From Paragyromitra xinjiangensis (Eukaryota > Ascomycota > Pezizomycetes > Pezizales > Discinaceae): a DNA stretch of 64,000 bases. The notes below the pieces were generated by a model. That model saw only the letters and a program-made list of their open reading frames with translations. It was not told the origin of the DNA and did no database searches. The stretch covers positions 2,183,001 through 2,247,000 of the forward strand of contig JBCAMK010000004.1 in NCBI GenBank assembly GCA_038503065.1. Direction: 5' to 3'. The position numbers and the translations under genes are program-made. Shown here piece by piece: positions 10,786-20,783 of the stretch (the first letter of the stretch is position 1; each line of letters begins with the position of its first letter).

Positions 10786-13639
10786 CTCGGGAACTAGAGA
10801 GTGGGGTCATGATAGGCTGGAGATGGAAAAAAATACAACAAAATAGAAGGTCAGCCTTACAAAATACATGTCATATACTTGGTGAAAGCTCCAACTCGTT
10901 GTGAACTCACTCACTAATCAATTACCATGGCATTACCTCAGCCTATCGGTCTTTGAATTTTGGGTTGAGCGACGAATATGCAATAGTGCATACGCGCGGT
11001 AGCCATGGCCAGTGATGTCTTAGTAGTATTCATGTTATACTAACATCTCATGGTATGAGGCAAGCCGAAAACTTCTGGCCGCCAGTGTTTACGTTTTTCT
11101 ATAAGAGGAACTTGGCTGATTACAATGCATGAGTGAGAAACCATGAACGAAACGGTTGCAGCAAAAAGTTACTATTATCGTGATATCTGACGAATGGGTT
11201 TTGGGGTTAGACCCATGTGGAATACCGTAGGGACTGGGCAAATACAGACCGTTGCCAAGAGGGGGCGTCTGGGATACTATACCAATTAAAGAGAAACGTA
11301 TACAGATCGGGGGGTCTTTTCTCTGTGAACGGACTCCAACAGCCTCAACTGAGCCGTCCCTCTCCCTCCTGTTGCGTTATTTCGGTGCTATAAATCACCC
11401 TAGAGAGGTATAGTACAGAAAGCCACCCTCTTGGCAACGGTCTGTATTTGCCCAGTCCCTACGGTAATGACGTCGAAACGTGCCAGTTGAGCCTCTCGAA
11501 AGCTTGGCCTGGTTCTTGTTCTGGTGTCGGTCTTACCCCACTTTTGTGTAGCCTCCAGGCACACCTGATAGGTAGCACAAGAACTTTCTTTTGTTGGCAA
11601 TAGTCGTGGACCTATGGTTTAGGATACACAGGATTACAAGACAATTGCAAGTGCTGTGCTTCGTCGTAAGAATCTAAAAGCGTTAACACCTTTTGCTGAT
11701 TGTGGATTTCCCATTGATTCTAACTTAGCACCAACCTACACTCCTGTCTATGGCCTATCCTAGGTACTTTTACAGTAACGTACTTGTTCTGGTCATCCAA
11801 CACAAGTTGATGGCGAACACACCTCGAAGGCGATCACTCCATTCTAGAATGTGCCTTATCACATACTCTTGATGTCACACTGATCCCAGGCATTAATATT
11901 TTACTTGTGCTTCTACGATACCCACTACCTTTTCCCCACGATTTTATGAGGCTGGGTGACAACCTATCGATATCCTCCGTGGAAATCTAAGCCTCAATCG
12001 CAGTCCGCGGAAACTACAATCTGGATTTTCAAGGAGTGGAATTTAACAAAAATTTTGCCAATAATCATTGTGTTTATACTACTCGACTATAGTGTATCAG
12101 TTCATAGACTCAACAGGCGATAGGCATGTGAGAAGTCTCGATTTTCCAGAGGATCTATGTTCTAGAAAGCACTAAAATCTGAAGACAAAGCTTAAGGTAG
12201 GTGTTCATGCAGCCTTTCCACTAACTATATAATCTTGGCTATGGCTAAGGATCCCGCTTCTTGGCCGTTTTTCTTTTTCTTCACCTACATGCGAAAGGGC
12301 TTTTCTGGAAGTGACAAGCTTTTATTCACTTTTATTTTTTTGGGCAACCGAACTAAAAACGAACTCTTGTAATAGACTGCATGTGATGGCTTCTATGGAT
12401 GGCAGTATAAGTGACTCTCCGTCGAGTCACCAACTACTGTGGCAGTATCGGAGAATTTTCAACCTGTGTTTGAGACGCATCGTTTCTTATGTCGCCAGAA
12501 CACGAATTCGAGATGCTCAGCCCCTTTGTAGATCTAAGAGTCCAAAAAAAGGAGTAGAGCACCGTATAATGTCTCTCCGAGCTCGATCGGTTTATGGGTT
12601 CGCGTTCAGTTACTTTTGAATAATTGGCGCTTCTTCATACGTGGCAAGGAAAGTATTGAGGTGCATAGAAGCGCAAGCATTTTAACGAATTTCTTGCTTT
12701 TGGTTTTTCGATACCTTGGGAGGTAAAAAAACAAACTTGGCTATTTAACGTCGAATTCGACAGGTGGTTTTCCGGGCCTATTCGGTTCGTAATCAATCGC
12801 GACCTATTATTTATTTGCCACGCTTTCATCTGGAGTTAGCGGGGTAGATGCTTTCGCTTCTCGATTATGCACAGGCGGCTCAGCCTCTTAAGGTCGCCGT
12901 ACTAAGACCGACATTTGCTATTTACCTAATCTCTCAAGACGCTGATTACTTCCTTTTGGTTTTAAGCCTTGCCTATAGTGGCCAATGTTATTGCGTATTT
13001 TTTGGATGGGTGTTTTGGGTTGCGATAGCCTCACTTTTGGTGTGCTAGCTAGAGGAGTTGGGGTGCGAAGATAGGGTGGTAGGAATATCCGTTCCGCGGA
13101 TTTATCGTGCAAATTATGCCAGATATGTACCATTTCTACAGCGCCTAGTTTTCTGGGAAACTGTTTAGCCCACAGTGTTTCGTTGCTTTAGTCTGACTAT
13201 CGCTTTATGGTTCGTATCGAACCCTTAACTATACTTGATCATTGGCTTTACTCACTAGCGTGTTTAATCTTTAATTATTTCGGTTCCTAGAGCCTATCAG
13301 CGCAAGAAAGCATCAGGCATATATAGTAGTCGCGCATGAAACCTATCGAATTTGGCCTGTGATATCTCTGAGACATTTGCAATGACACCAATCTCCTTGA
13401 CTTTGTGGAAAACGCATAACGGGAATATCCGTTGGACACTGCGGCTGAAGCTTAAGGCTAGTCTTGGGCCTCTGCATATTTTTCCTATTGCTCATATTTA
13501 TGTCCACTGCCAGATTATATACCTAGAGTATTCCCCTCCCATAGCTACAGTCTGGTAAAACCAGCTGCAGCTGAAGGCGAATATCATCGCTTCATGCTCT
13601 TGCCCAAGAATTTTTTGCAACGCAAAGAAGACGAGCACT
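10786..13639. other. 2.9-kb gap without convincing genes
   Basis: Contains the inverted-repeat element at 11223..11466. Frames such as 12311..12619 and 12848..13048 are short, T-rich and lack domain features. The final 200 bases are the promoter of the AA11-like gene. I see no tRNA or rRNA. Confidence 0.5.
11223..11466. mobile_element. MITE-like element with perfect 41-bp terminal inverted repeats
   Basis: The 41 bases at 11223..11263 (starting TACCGTAGGGACTGGGC) occur as an exact reverse complement at 11426..11466. The similarity runs on imperfectly for about 20 further bases inward on both sides (GGGATACTATACC against CTGTACTATACC). The interior of about 160 bases has no ORF. Both ends carry TA, compatible with the TA target duplication of Tc1/mariner-type elements. 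The size of 244 bp and lack of coding suggest a non-autonomous element. A family assignment would need other genomic copies. Confidence 0.75.
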
Positions 13640-14569
13640 ATGAACAACCTACTCCTCCTTCTCTCGCTCGCTAGCACTCTCCTAAGCATTACGGTCAGTG
13701 CACATATGGAAATGGTCAAGCCTGCCCCAATTCGCTGGGTAGGAAATCCCAACACCATAACACCTAATTACGACATAAAAAGTCCACTACAAAGAAACGG
13801 TACCAACTTCCCATGTCAAGGCTTTACCGATTTATTCAATACAACAGAGGGCGCATCTGTTGAATCATGGGAAGCTGGCTCTACCCAAACATTCATTATC
13901 AACGGTACAGCGACTCATAGCGGTGGTTCTTGTCAAGTGTCGATTTCTGAGGATGACGGAGTCACTTTTAAGGTCGTTAAGTCAATCATTGGTGGCTGTC
14001 CAGTTAGTATGAACGTTTACTCGTTCAATGTTCCGGAGGAGACGAAAGATGGAAAGGTGATCTTTGCTTGGACTTGGTTCTCAAATACCCACGCCTCCCC
14101 CGAAATGTACATGAACTGTGCAGCCGTTACGATTACTGGAACTGGCGGCAATGGTCTCTCGAGCTACCCAGATATGTTTGTAGCAGATGTTGGAAACGGT
14201 TGCAGTACTCCTGAAGGCGACATTGTTTTTCCAAATCCTGGTAAGAATGTTGATCAGGCAGATAGTAATAGTCTTATTGCGCCGATGGGTGGAAGTGCTT
14301 GCTCCCCTGCCTCCACACCCGTTTCTTCCACCTCTACCAGCTCTGCCTCTGCCTCTGCATCTGCATCTGCATCTGCAGCCACGGGATCCCACCAATCTAC
14401 CTTGGCCGCGCTTGGGGGTCCAACTGCTACGACCACCCCTGGTGGAGCAGCCGCGACTACGACAGCCGCTGCAAACCCGTCTTATACCCCTGCCAGTATT
14501 CAAAGATCAATTCTTTTGGCGACGCTTTTGATCGTTTTTTCCTCTTTTTCCTGGCTGTTTTGTCTTTAG
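13640..14569 (+). CDS. AA11-like lytic polysaccharide monooxygenase, secreted and GPI-anchored
   Basis: Single exon, 309 residues. A signal peptide ends at A21, leaving H22 as mature N-terminus, which is the first ligand of the copper 'histidine brace'. H93 in TATHSGGSCQ is the expected second histidine, and Y157 in EMYMNCA the axial tyrosine. The blocks NGTNFPCQGF and the Trp-rich FAWTWFSN..PEMYMNCA match the AA11 family, whose characterised member cleaves chitin oxidatively. After about residue 215 there is a Ser/Thr/Ala-rich linker with a Ser-Ala repeat, then a hydrophobic C-terminus (LLATLLIVFSSFSWLFCL) typical of a GPI signal. A wall-bound enzyme acting on the fungus's own chitin is plausible, but this is inference. 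Some AA11-like proteins may have non-catalytic roles. Confidence 0.82.
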   Translation: MNNLLLLLSLASTLLSITVSAHMEMVKPAPIRWVGNPNTITPNYDIKSPLQRNGTNFPCQGFTDLFNTTEGASVESWEAGSTQTFIINGTATHSGGSCQVSISEDDGVTFKVVKSIIGGCPVSMNVYSFNVPEETKDGKVIFAWTWFSNTHASPEMYMNCAAVTITGTGGNGLSSYPDMFVADVGNGCSTPEGDIVFPNPGKNVDQADSNSLIAPMGGSACSPASTPVSSTSTSSASASASASASAATGSHQSTLAALGGPTATTTPGGAAATTTAAANPSYTPASIQRSILLATLLIVFSSFSWLFCL

Positions 14570-15051
14570 TCACAGGTGACCGCTCAGAGACCGGCAACGC
14601 GATATACGAAATTTGAGGACTTAGTGGAGTAGTGAAGGTATTGAAGGTATTGAAGGGAGGTTATGATAGTATTGCTCAATGCACCCCAAAACTTCTAGTT
14701 CAACTATTTTTTTAATTTGAGATATATGTAAATATTTTTTAATTTGGTTATAGGCTGGGATGGGCTTAGGGCCGCGTATGAAGGTAACTGAACAAAGTTA
14801 CCTTAGAAGGGTTTTTATAGGAGAGGGAGGACTGTACAGTTTGGCATTCTCGGTGTTAGGGCATCTTTTTTTTCTTTATACTTTAGTTTTATTAGGAAGT
14901 GAGGAATGGACTGCAATGATTTATGCGCTGGTTTGTGCATCGCTCACGCATAGTCAGTCACTCGCTGATACAACGGCTAAACGGGGCTACCATATTGCAA
15001 GGATTATTAATCTAATAAATTAAGATACAGGCTAAAAGCAACTCTCATCTC

Positions 15052-15076
15052 ATCAGATCAGATCAGATCAGATCAG
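15052..15076. repeat. (ATCAG)5 microsatellite
   Basis: Five uninterrupted copies of the pentamer ATCAG, outside any gene. No function is implied. Confidence 0.9.
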
Positions 15077-15297
15077 CTGTAGAATGGAGAATGACATGCA
15101 TGGTTGATGTCGTCGTCTCCGTCAAAAAAACTGGGGAAACAGTCCTAGCCTCGTTGTAGTGTCCCGATTTTACTAATTACGGGGTGAAGCTGTTTGGTTA
15201 TGTAAAAGGACTCCAATTTCTCGCGGAGTCTGGGCATGTATTGGAAACCCTACTCAAGCGCATGGGGGGAACGCTTAAGTTTTCTGAATGTTGCTTA

Positions 15298-15967
15298 TAT
15301 ATGTTCCGATCCGTCTTCTATTAGAGCCTATTTGTAAATAGGCCGGCCAGTAGGTAAAGAGGCCAACCTATTCACCAACAGCTGTACAGTCCCACTTTGA
15401 TTATCGGCTGACCTAGCTACAATTTGACACTAGGAGACGGCCAACCTTCAAATGAAAATTTTTTTTTCAACTGTAGTTCAGCCCCTTCACCACTTTGCCA
15501 TAACCCGATGGGTTGGGTACATAAATGAATATACTACTACTACTACTACTACTACTAGCCCCTTCACCACCCAACCACTACCGCACCTAACCATCAGTTT
15601 CATTTATCCTCGGGCCACAAAAATTTTAGATGCCCCCAGCTTTCATTACTTGGATTTTCATTCTCTAATGCACTGCATTGTATACCTTTTGGGGGAATCA
15701 GATGTACATCCGTAGTTAAAAGGAGATCTAGAGTTCATCATCATCATTGTTGGATTGTAGTGACTTTCGCAGACCACTGTGATGGTAATCATTTTGCCTG
15801 TGTGGCTATAGCTACAACCTTGCTTAGAGATACAGAATTCTTTGAATATGGGTTATCTTCTAGTGTTAACTTGTAGATGGCCCAGTCGATACTCAAAATG
15901 GTCCCGTTGGTAAATAGGTTGGCCTGTTTGCCAATGGGCGAAGATAGAATACGGGTCGGAACATATA
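15298..15967. mobile_element. Non-coding DNA element with long imperfect terminal inverted repeats
   Basis: The outer arm TATATGTTCCGATCCGTCTT at the left reads in reverse complement at 15945..15967 with about two mismatches. The inner arm AGGCCAACCTATTCACCAAC (ending at 15380) recurs inverted at 15906..15925 with one mismatch. The left arm holds an extra 20 or so bases between the two blocks. The interior of about 530 bases codes for no transposase, so this looks like a non-autonomous TIR element. TA at both ends would fit mariner-type insertion. It contains a 5'-truncated retroposon, which must have inserted later. Confidence 0.65.
15480..15570 (+). mobile_element. 5'-truncated retroposon with (CTA)n tail and 14-bp target-site duplication (copy 1)
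   Basis: The 14-mer AGCCCCTTCACCAC stands at 15480..15493 and again at 15557..15570. Between them lie 63 bases reading ...CATAACCCGATGGGTTGGG... and ending in (CTA)n. A direct repeat flanking a body with a simple-sequence 3' tail is the mark of target-primed reverse transcription (LINE or SINE). The body is so short that it must be the extreme 3' end of the parent element. The same body lies inverted at 36409..36466 with a different 14-bp duplication, which confirms that it is mobile. Confidence 0.8.
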
Positions 15968-16576
15968 CATGTATCATTAGATGCGATTTGGCCCGTATCT
16001 TTCGCTACTTCTACTACATTATTCTACCGAGTTATTCTTAGGATGGTGTCTACATTGTTTTCATCTGTGCCCGAATAAATTCTAAGAGGTGGGTTCAGAC
16101 ATTGTGGACAGGTGTATTCTCGAGTTCAGATGAAGACCTTGTAAACCAAGTAGCTGGCTTTTGAGGTGACGTCTGCGTAGTGGGCTTGCAGAGCGATCCA
16201 CGGGGTCTAGTATTTATGATTTGACAGGTCGTGTCGTATGAAGAAGCTTGCGGGATAGAGGGGAAAAACTTAAAGTTGTACCGGCTATTAGCTGAGACGG
16301 TATTTTGTGAAGAGGCCGGATAGGTGATGGGTATAGGGCGATATCTTTGATCGCCGGGAGAATCAGTAAAATGTAAAAGATCACCACCTATCAGGATGAG
16401 CCATGGCCTCGCAACATCGGGACTTAGGATCCTGTCACTGGTAAGGACCAAAGGATAGCCATCAAACATAGCACAAGTAAAACAAAAGTATTTATAAACC
16501 TGGGATGCTATTCCTTTAGTTTTAATACACAAGGTATGGCCCAATCTCCTTGGCAATCATCCCTAACATCAAAGAT

Positions 16577-17680
16577 CTAAGCATCAATCTCCATAACATC
16601 GCCTGCAGTTGCTCCACCACTTGCCGCTAGATCGACGATAGTAACAAATTTTTTGAGGTCCTTCTTTTCGATGATGGCTTCTTTGAGATACGCTGTTGTG
16701 CCGCGGGCAAATTTGTAGGATTGTTCTTTGGGAACACGCTCGTTGGGGGTGAGGTAGTTGCGCATGAGGGTGGCCTTTTGAGGAGTGAGTATTATGTCTA
16801 ATGATGGTGGGCAAAATATGAAGAGCGTTCAAGGGAAGGGATAGAGTCATACCTTTTCGCTAGTAATAACACAGACGTCTACATTACTTCCAGATCCCAA
16901 ATCATTGAAGATACCCGCCTGAATGGCCTCAGAACAAAGCTCAATCGCCTGCTCCCTCGTCAGGTTCTTTTGCCATCTTGTCTCAAAGATTGACATCGCT
17001 GCCAATGACCCAGATCCCATAGTCACGTATGGTAATTTATCGGTCGAACCGTGGGCATGGACGGTGAAAAGGTGTACACCAGTAGGATCAACACCAGCAA
17101 CGACGAGATACGCACCGATGTGACCCTGATGACGGAACAAGTGTTGCTTGAGAAGTGTCATGCAGGTCACAACGCGCGGCTTGCGGCCGGTAGACAGGGA
17201 GTGAAGTTCAAGTGAGGAGGAAATGAGGGCGGTAGTGAATTCTGTGCTGGTGGGAGGTTAGTCCTAGCGTTATACTGGAGTGTGCGGGGAATTTCCGTCG
17301 TACTCTGCGGCTGTTCCAGCTCCTGTTTAGCAGGTTATTAGTGGCTGTTGTTTTGTTGGGATGGAATTAGATATAAACACACCAGCACACCATATTTGTG
17401 GTGAAATATAGTGCAACTTCTCGCAGTTCTTATCAGCAACGATGGGTCCACTTGTAGCTCTGGTGTCTATTACACGACCATTCCATCAGCATTCAACTCA
17501 TGCTAAGATCCCTTTAGCTATCTACACATGGATGATTTCCCCACCAGCAGCTATAACGACACCCCCATCGTATATGCATCCAACAATGGTAGTACCAGTC
17601 GATGTAGCTTTCGGCAGTGGAAGTCCCCTCGCATGGAGTGTGGCGTTACGGGTATGGTTGGAGAAGTCGAAGCCAGGCAT
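16577..17680 (-). CDS. PUP1: Proteasome subunit beta type-2 (PUP1/PSMB7), trypsin-like
   Basis: Catalytic beta-2 subunit of the 20S proteasome with trypsin-like specificity. Five exons on the minus strand: 17680..17545, 17466..17383, 17322..17304 (19 bases), 17246..16853 and 16774..16577, giving 276 residues. The propeptide of 29 residues ends at KATSTG. The mature enzyme begins TTIVGC, with T30 as the catalytic N-terminal threonine. The blocks [60 protein letters not shown] and [12 protein letters not shown] match the family throughout. The tail [18 protein letters not shown] is the beta-2 C-terminal arm that wraps beta-3. The acceptor of exon 4 is the AG at 17248..17247; it restores GTAADTEF exactly. 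The gene is divergent from PRP11 with 312 bases between the starts. Confidence 0.96.
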
Positions 17681-17992
17681 TTTTCACGACGTTTACGATG
17701 GGAGATTTGGTGAGATGAAGGAAGGGATAGATGCTGAATGTTGGATGCTGTTGATGATGAACGTTGGAGTCGTTTGGCAGAGGCTCAATCGAGCTCTATT
17801 CAGAGTCCCCACTACGCCCACCATTGCTGTTCTTGGCGGCTCTTGGCGCTGAGGTGAGGCGTTGAAGATCGCTGTCAGTTACCCGGACTTCGCGTTCGCT
17901 AGCTAGCCCTTCTGAGATCTTGACACAACAACCAGCTTGCTCTTCGACAACGCCACTTCACTACTACTACTACATCAACAGAGCTCGATATC
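17681..17992. promoter_or_regulatory. Shared 312-bp promoter region of PUP1 and PRP11
   Basis: The two start codons point away from each other across 312 bases, so both promoters and 5' leaders must lie here. A CTACTACTACTAC run sits in the PRP11 leader. I cannot name a specific factor site. Confidence 0.6.
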
Positions 17993-18768
17993 ATGGCATA
18001 CGAAGGAAGAGTCGGTTCGCGTTTCGGTGGTGGAGGTGTTGCCTCCCACTCTGCATCCAATCAAGATCGTCGAGAGCGTCTGCGCAAGCTTGCCCTTGAG
18101 ACAATTGATCTCGACAAAGACCCTTATTTGTAAGCTCTTCCCCTATTCCTTCATCCATTCCCCTAAACTAACACGTATACAGCTTTAAGAACCATGTTGG
18201 CTCCTTTGAGTGTCGTCTCTGCCTCACTGTCCACCAAAATGATGGCTCCTACCTCGCCCACACCCAGGGTCGTAAGCACCAAACCAATCTCGCTCGTCGC
18301 GCAGCGCGCGAAGCCAAAGAAGGTCGTAATCTCGATCCTATAACGGGTCTCCCGCAGGGCATGATCGGGCAACAACTTATAGCACCTAGAAAGAACCTCA
18401 TCAAGATCGGGCGACCAGGATACAAAATAACGAAACTTCGTGATCCAGTGACGCGACAGCTCGGACTACTTTTCCAGCTACAGTATCCTGAGATTGGGAC
18501 GGAAATAAAACCACGGTACCGTTTTATGAGCGCGTTCGAGCAGCGTGTTGAGATACCAGCAGATAAAAATTTCCAGTATTTGTTAGTGGCGGCGGAGCCG
18601 TATGAGACGGTATCGTTCAAGCTGCAGGCGAGGGAGGTAGACCGAAGCCCGGGGAAGTTTTGGACACATTTTGATGCGGATAGCAAAGAGTTCTTTTTGC
18701 AGCTATTCTTCAAGACTGAGAGAGAGGAGAGGTATGCGGGTGTGCCGGGGTTGGCACCGAGAGGGTAG
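17993..18768 (+). CDS. PRP11: Splicing factor 3A subunit 2 (PRP11/SF3A2)
   Basis: SF3A2 is part of the U2 snRNP and is needed for its stable binding to the branch region. Two exons, 17993..18129 and 18183..18768, give 240 residues. The N-terminus MAYEGRVGSRFGGGGVAS is nearly invariant in the family. The U1-type C2H2 zinc finger reads FECRLCLTVHQNDGSYLAHTQGRKH (C-x2-C with two His), and the later block RPGYKITKLRDPVTRQLGLLFQ is also diagnostic. The human protein has a long Pro-rich C-terminal tail; here the frame ends soon after the conserved core (GVPGLAPRG), as is usual in fungi. One intron, 18130..18182, in phase 2. Confidence 0.95.
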
Positions 18769-20755
18769 ATGGACTGGGGATCACAGCTGGTTTTGGGGCG
18801 GAGTCAGTCGGCTAGGGGTTATGGTTTGTGGTCTCTTTTTGCTCGTATAAACATGAGTTCTGATGGATACGCTAGATATTTTGAAGGAACGTATAATAAT
18901 GTACACTACTTGGACTGAGCTAAGAAATTGTAAAGAACTTGCTCCGAAATCAATAGAAGGCGATTGCTGAACACGGGTTATTGCAAATTAGACTTCTGGC
19001 GGTTCGCCGCAATCACTTAGGGAACCTTATATTTTAATAATGAACCTGAATTCAAAGACTACCTTGCGGATAAATCAAAAGCAAAACAAAACTAAAGAAT
19101 CTATGATGGTATGCTGTTCTACCAGCTACAGATAAGCAGAACGAAGGTTTATTCAGGGAACAACCTCACACTCAGCTAGACTTTTGCGGAGGGGGAGGAC
19201 CGCAATTTTTGCACTTCCAGTAGATATCTCGGATTATCAGTTCTCCTTCGCCACCTCTACAGTTTTTCTGGCATTCCTTCCGGAGATAATATCCGCTCGT
19301 GCAGCCACAAGACCAAACTTGCTGGAGCCATTGACACATTTTGGTTACTTCCTAGGGTTAGCGTTGTTGTGTGATTTTAGGAACCGAGGGCTTACTTTTG
19401 GGTTGAGTGTGAAGAGCTGAGTTTTTGTGGTGCTAGTAATGTTTGAGGTCGATATTTGCATGTAATTTTTTGTAAGGTTATGGGAGGTGTAGTTTTGAGA
19501 GTTATGTTGTGTGTTTAGGTTAAGATCTAAGGGCGGAAGATAAAGGTCTCTTTATACCTAGCTTCTATACTATCTTTTTTCTACCTCGCATGGTCATGCT
19601 GCAATCGGGTTGCGGAGCCCTTTCCATGCGCACTTTCTGAGTGATTTTGCGAAGCCAATCATCCGCCGTCAGTAACATCTGCGCAAGCAAAGTAGTTATT
19701 TCCACGATGGTCACACCGAGTTTGACCACAGCGGAACTTTGAGGAAGCCATGCGCACTTGATTGTTGACGCTTATATTTAAACGATGGGTTTCCTTGCCG
19801 TGTCATAGTAATTGGGGAACCGCGTGGTGCCGGCGTGCGCAAACAAAAGGCGCGAGTGATAGGTTATGACTATGACTGTTGCGGGTTCAGAGCAGCCCTA
19901 CTATGCAAAGGGTCACCAATCATAGAATCAGTAACTTCGTAACTATATCCGGGTTAGTTTATATTGGCTAATCGATGAGTGACTTGCGGGATTGTTATAT
20001 TTATTATTTTCAACCAGCCGCCTCCCGCCACCACGATCCATCAACCTATTAAAGCCACTCATCGTTCTCTCTCGTCTCTGCCAACCTACGTGGTATCTGG
20101 ATACTTGCCGTGAAGAATCTAGTAAACACCAAAACTACTATCAAAGCATTACCCTAGAACACATCTCCAACTTTTATCATTGTAGGATGCAGTATCTTCA
20201 AATTTGACTCTAACCTTAGGATGGCCCCACAATCAACAAAGAGCAAGATCTGCGGATGGGGTTGAAGTTATCGAAAGAAATGGGGAGAGCTGATCAAGAG
20301 TTTTCCTCCTCTCATTTATGCCCATGTTTGCTTCGTCTGCAGATCTTTTGTATCTAATCTTTTTGTCTATTCGTCACGTCAACTTATTTCGATAGACTAC
20401 GATGAGAGAGTTTTTCGATTTAGCCTCGTTCTTTATGGATAGTTTTTATCAGCTCGTAGTCGCCGTAAGAATGGATCAAGTTCGTGCTGCGACTTCTGTT
20501 GTCGGAATTCAACTTAGTGTGGTCAATATAGGTCACGCCAAATTGGATCTTGGGGGATTTTGCCAACAAAAGTATGAAAACATTTCCCAGCCGGTAAATA
20601 GTGTGCTGAGATATAATGACTATTACATACCCAACCCCATGCGCCTGATGGGAAATTTTCTCCTAATAGCCACCCAACTTACTGTACCTTAAATACCGAA
20701 CCATTTCCCTTCCTTTCGTTCCTGTTCTCTCTTCTGTCAACCACCACGTCCACCA

Positions 20756-20783
20756 CATCCATCCATCCATCCATCCATCCATC
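20756..20783. repeat. (CATC)7 microsatellite
   Basis: Seven tandem CATC units in a pyrimidine-rich stretch, outside coding sequence. Confidence 0.85.

Larger units (their letters stand above)
14570..16576. other. Repeat-bearing gap between the AA11-like gene and PUP1
   Basis: Holds a short (ATCAG)5 tandem at 15052..15076, the TIR element at about 15298..15967 and a retroposon copy inside it. The ORFs at 14760..15023 (+) and 16095..16556 (-) show no known domains and are probably chance frames. Confidence 0.55.

Noticed and set aside
14081..14503. Gly/Arg-rich minus-strand frame of 140 codons
   Set aside because: Antisense shadow of the Ser/Ala-rich linker of the AA11-like gene.
16095..16556. 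153-codon minus-strand frame next to PUP1
   Set aside because: No domain, no hydrophobic or charged pattern of a real protein, and no splice partner. Likely a chance frame.
20402..20692. 96-codon plus-strand frame
   Set aside because: No recognisable domain. Its end overlaps the 15-base retroposon match, and no promoter or intron structure supports a gene.
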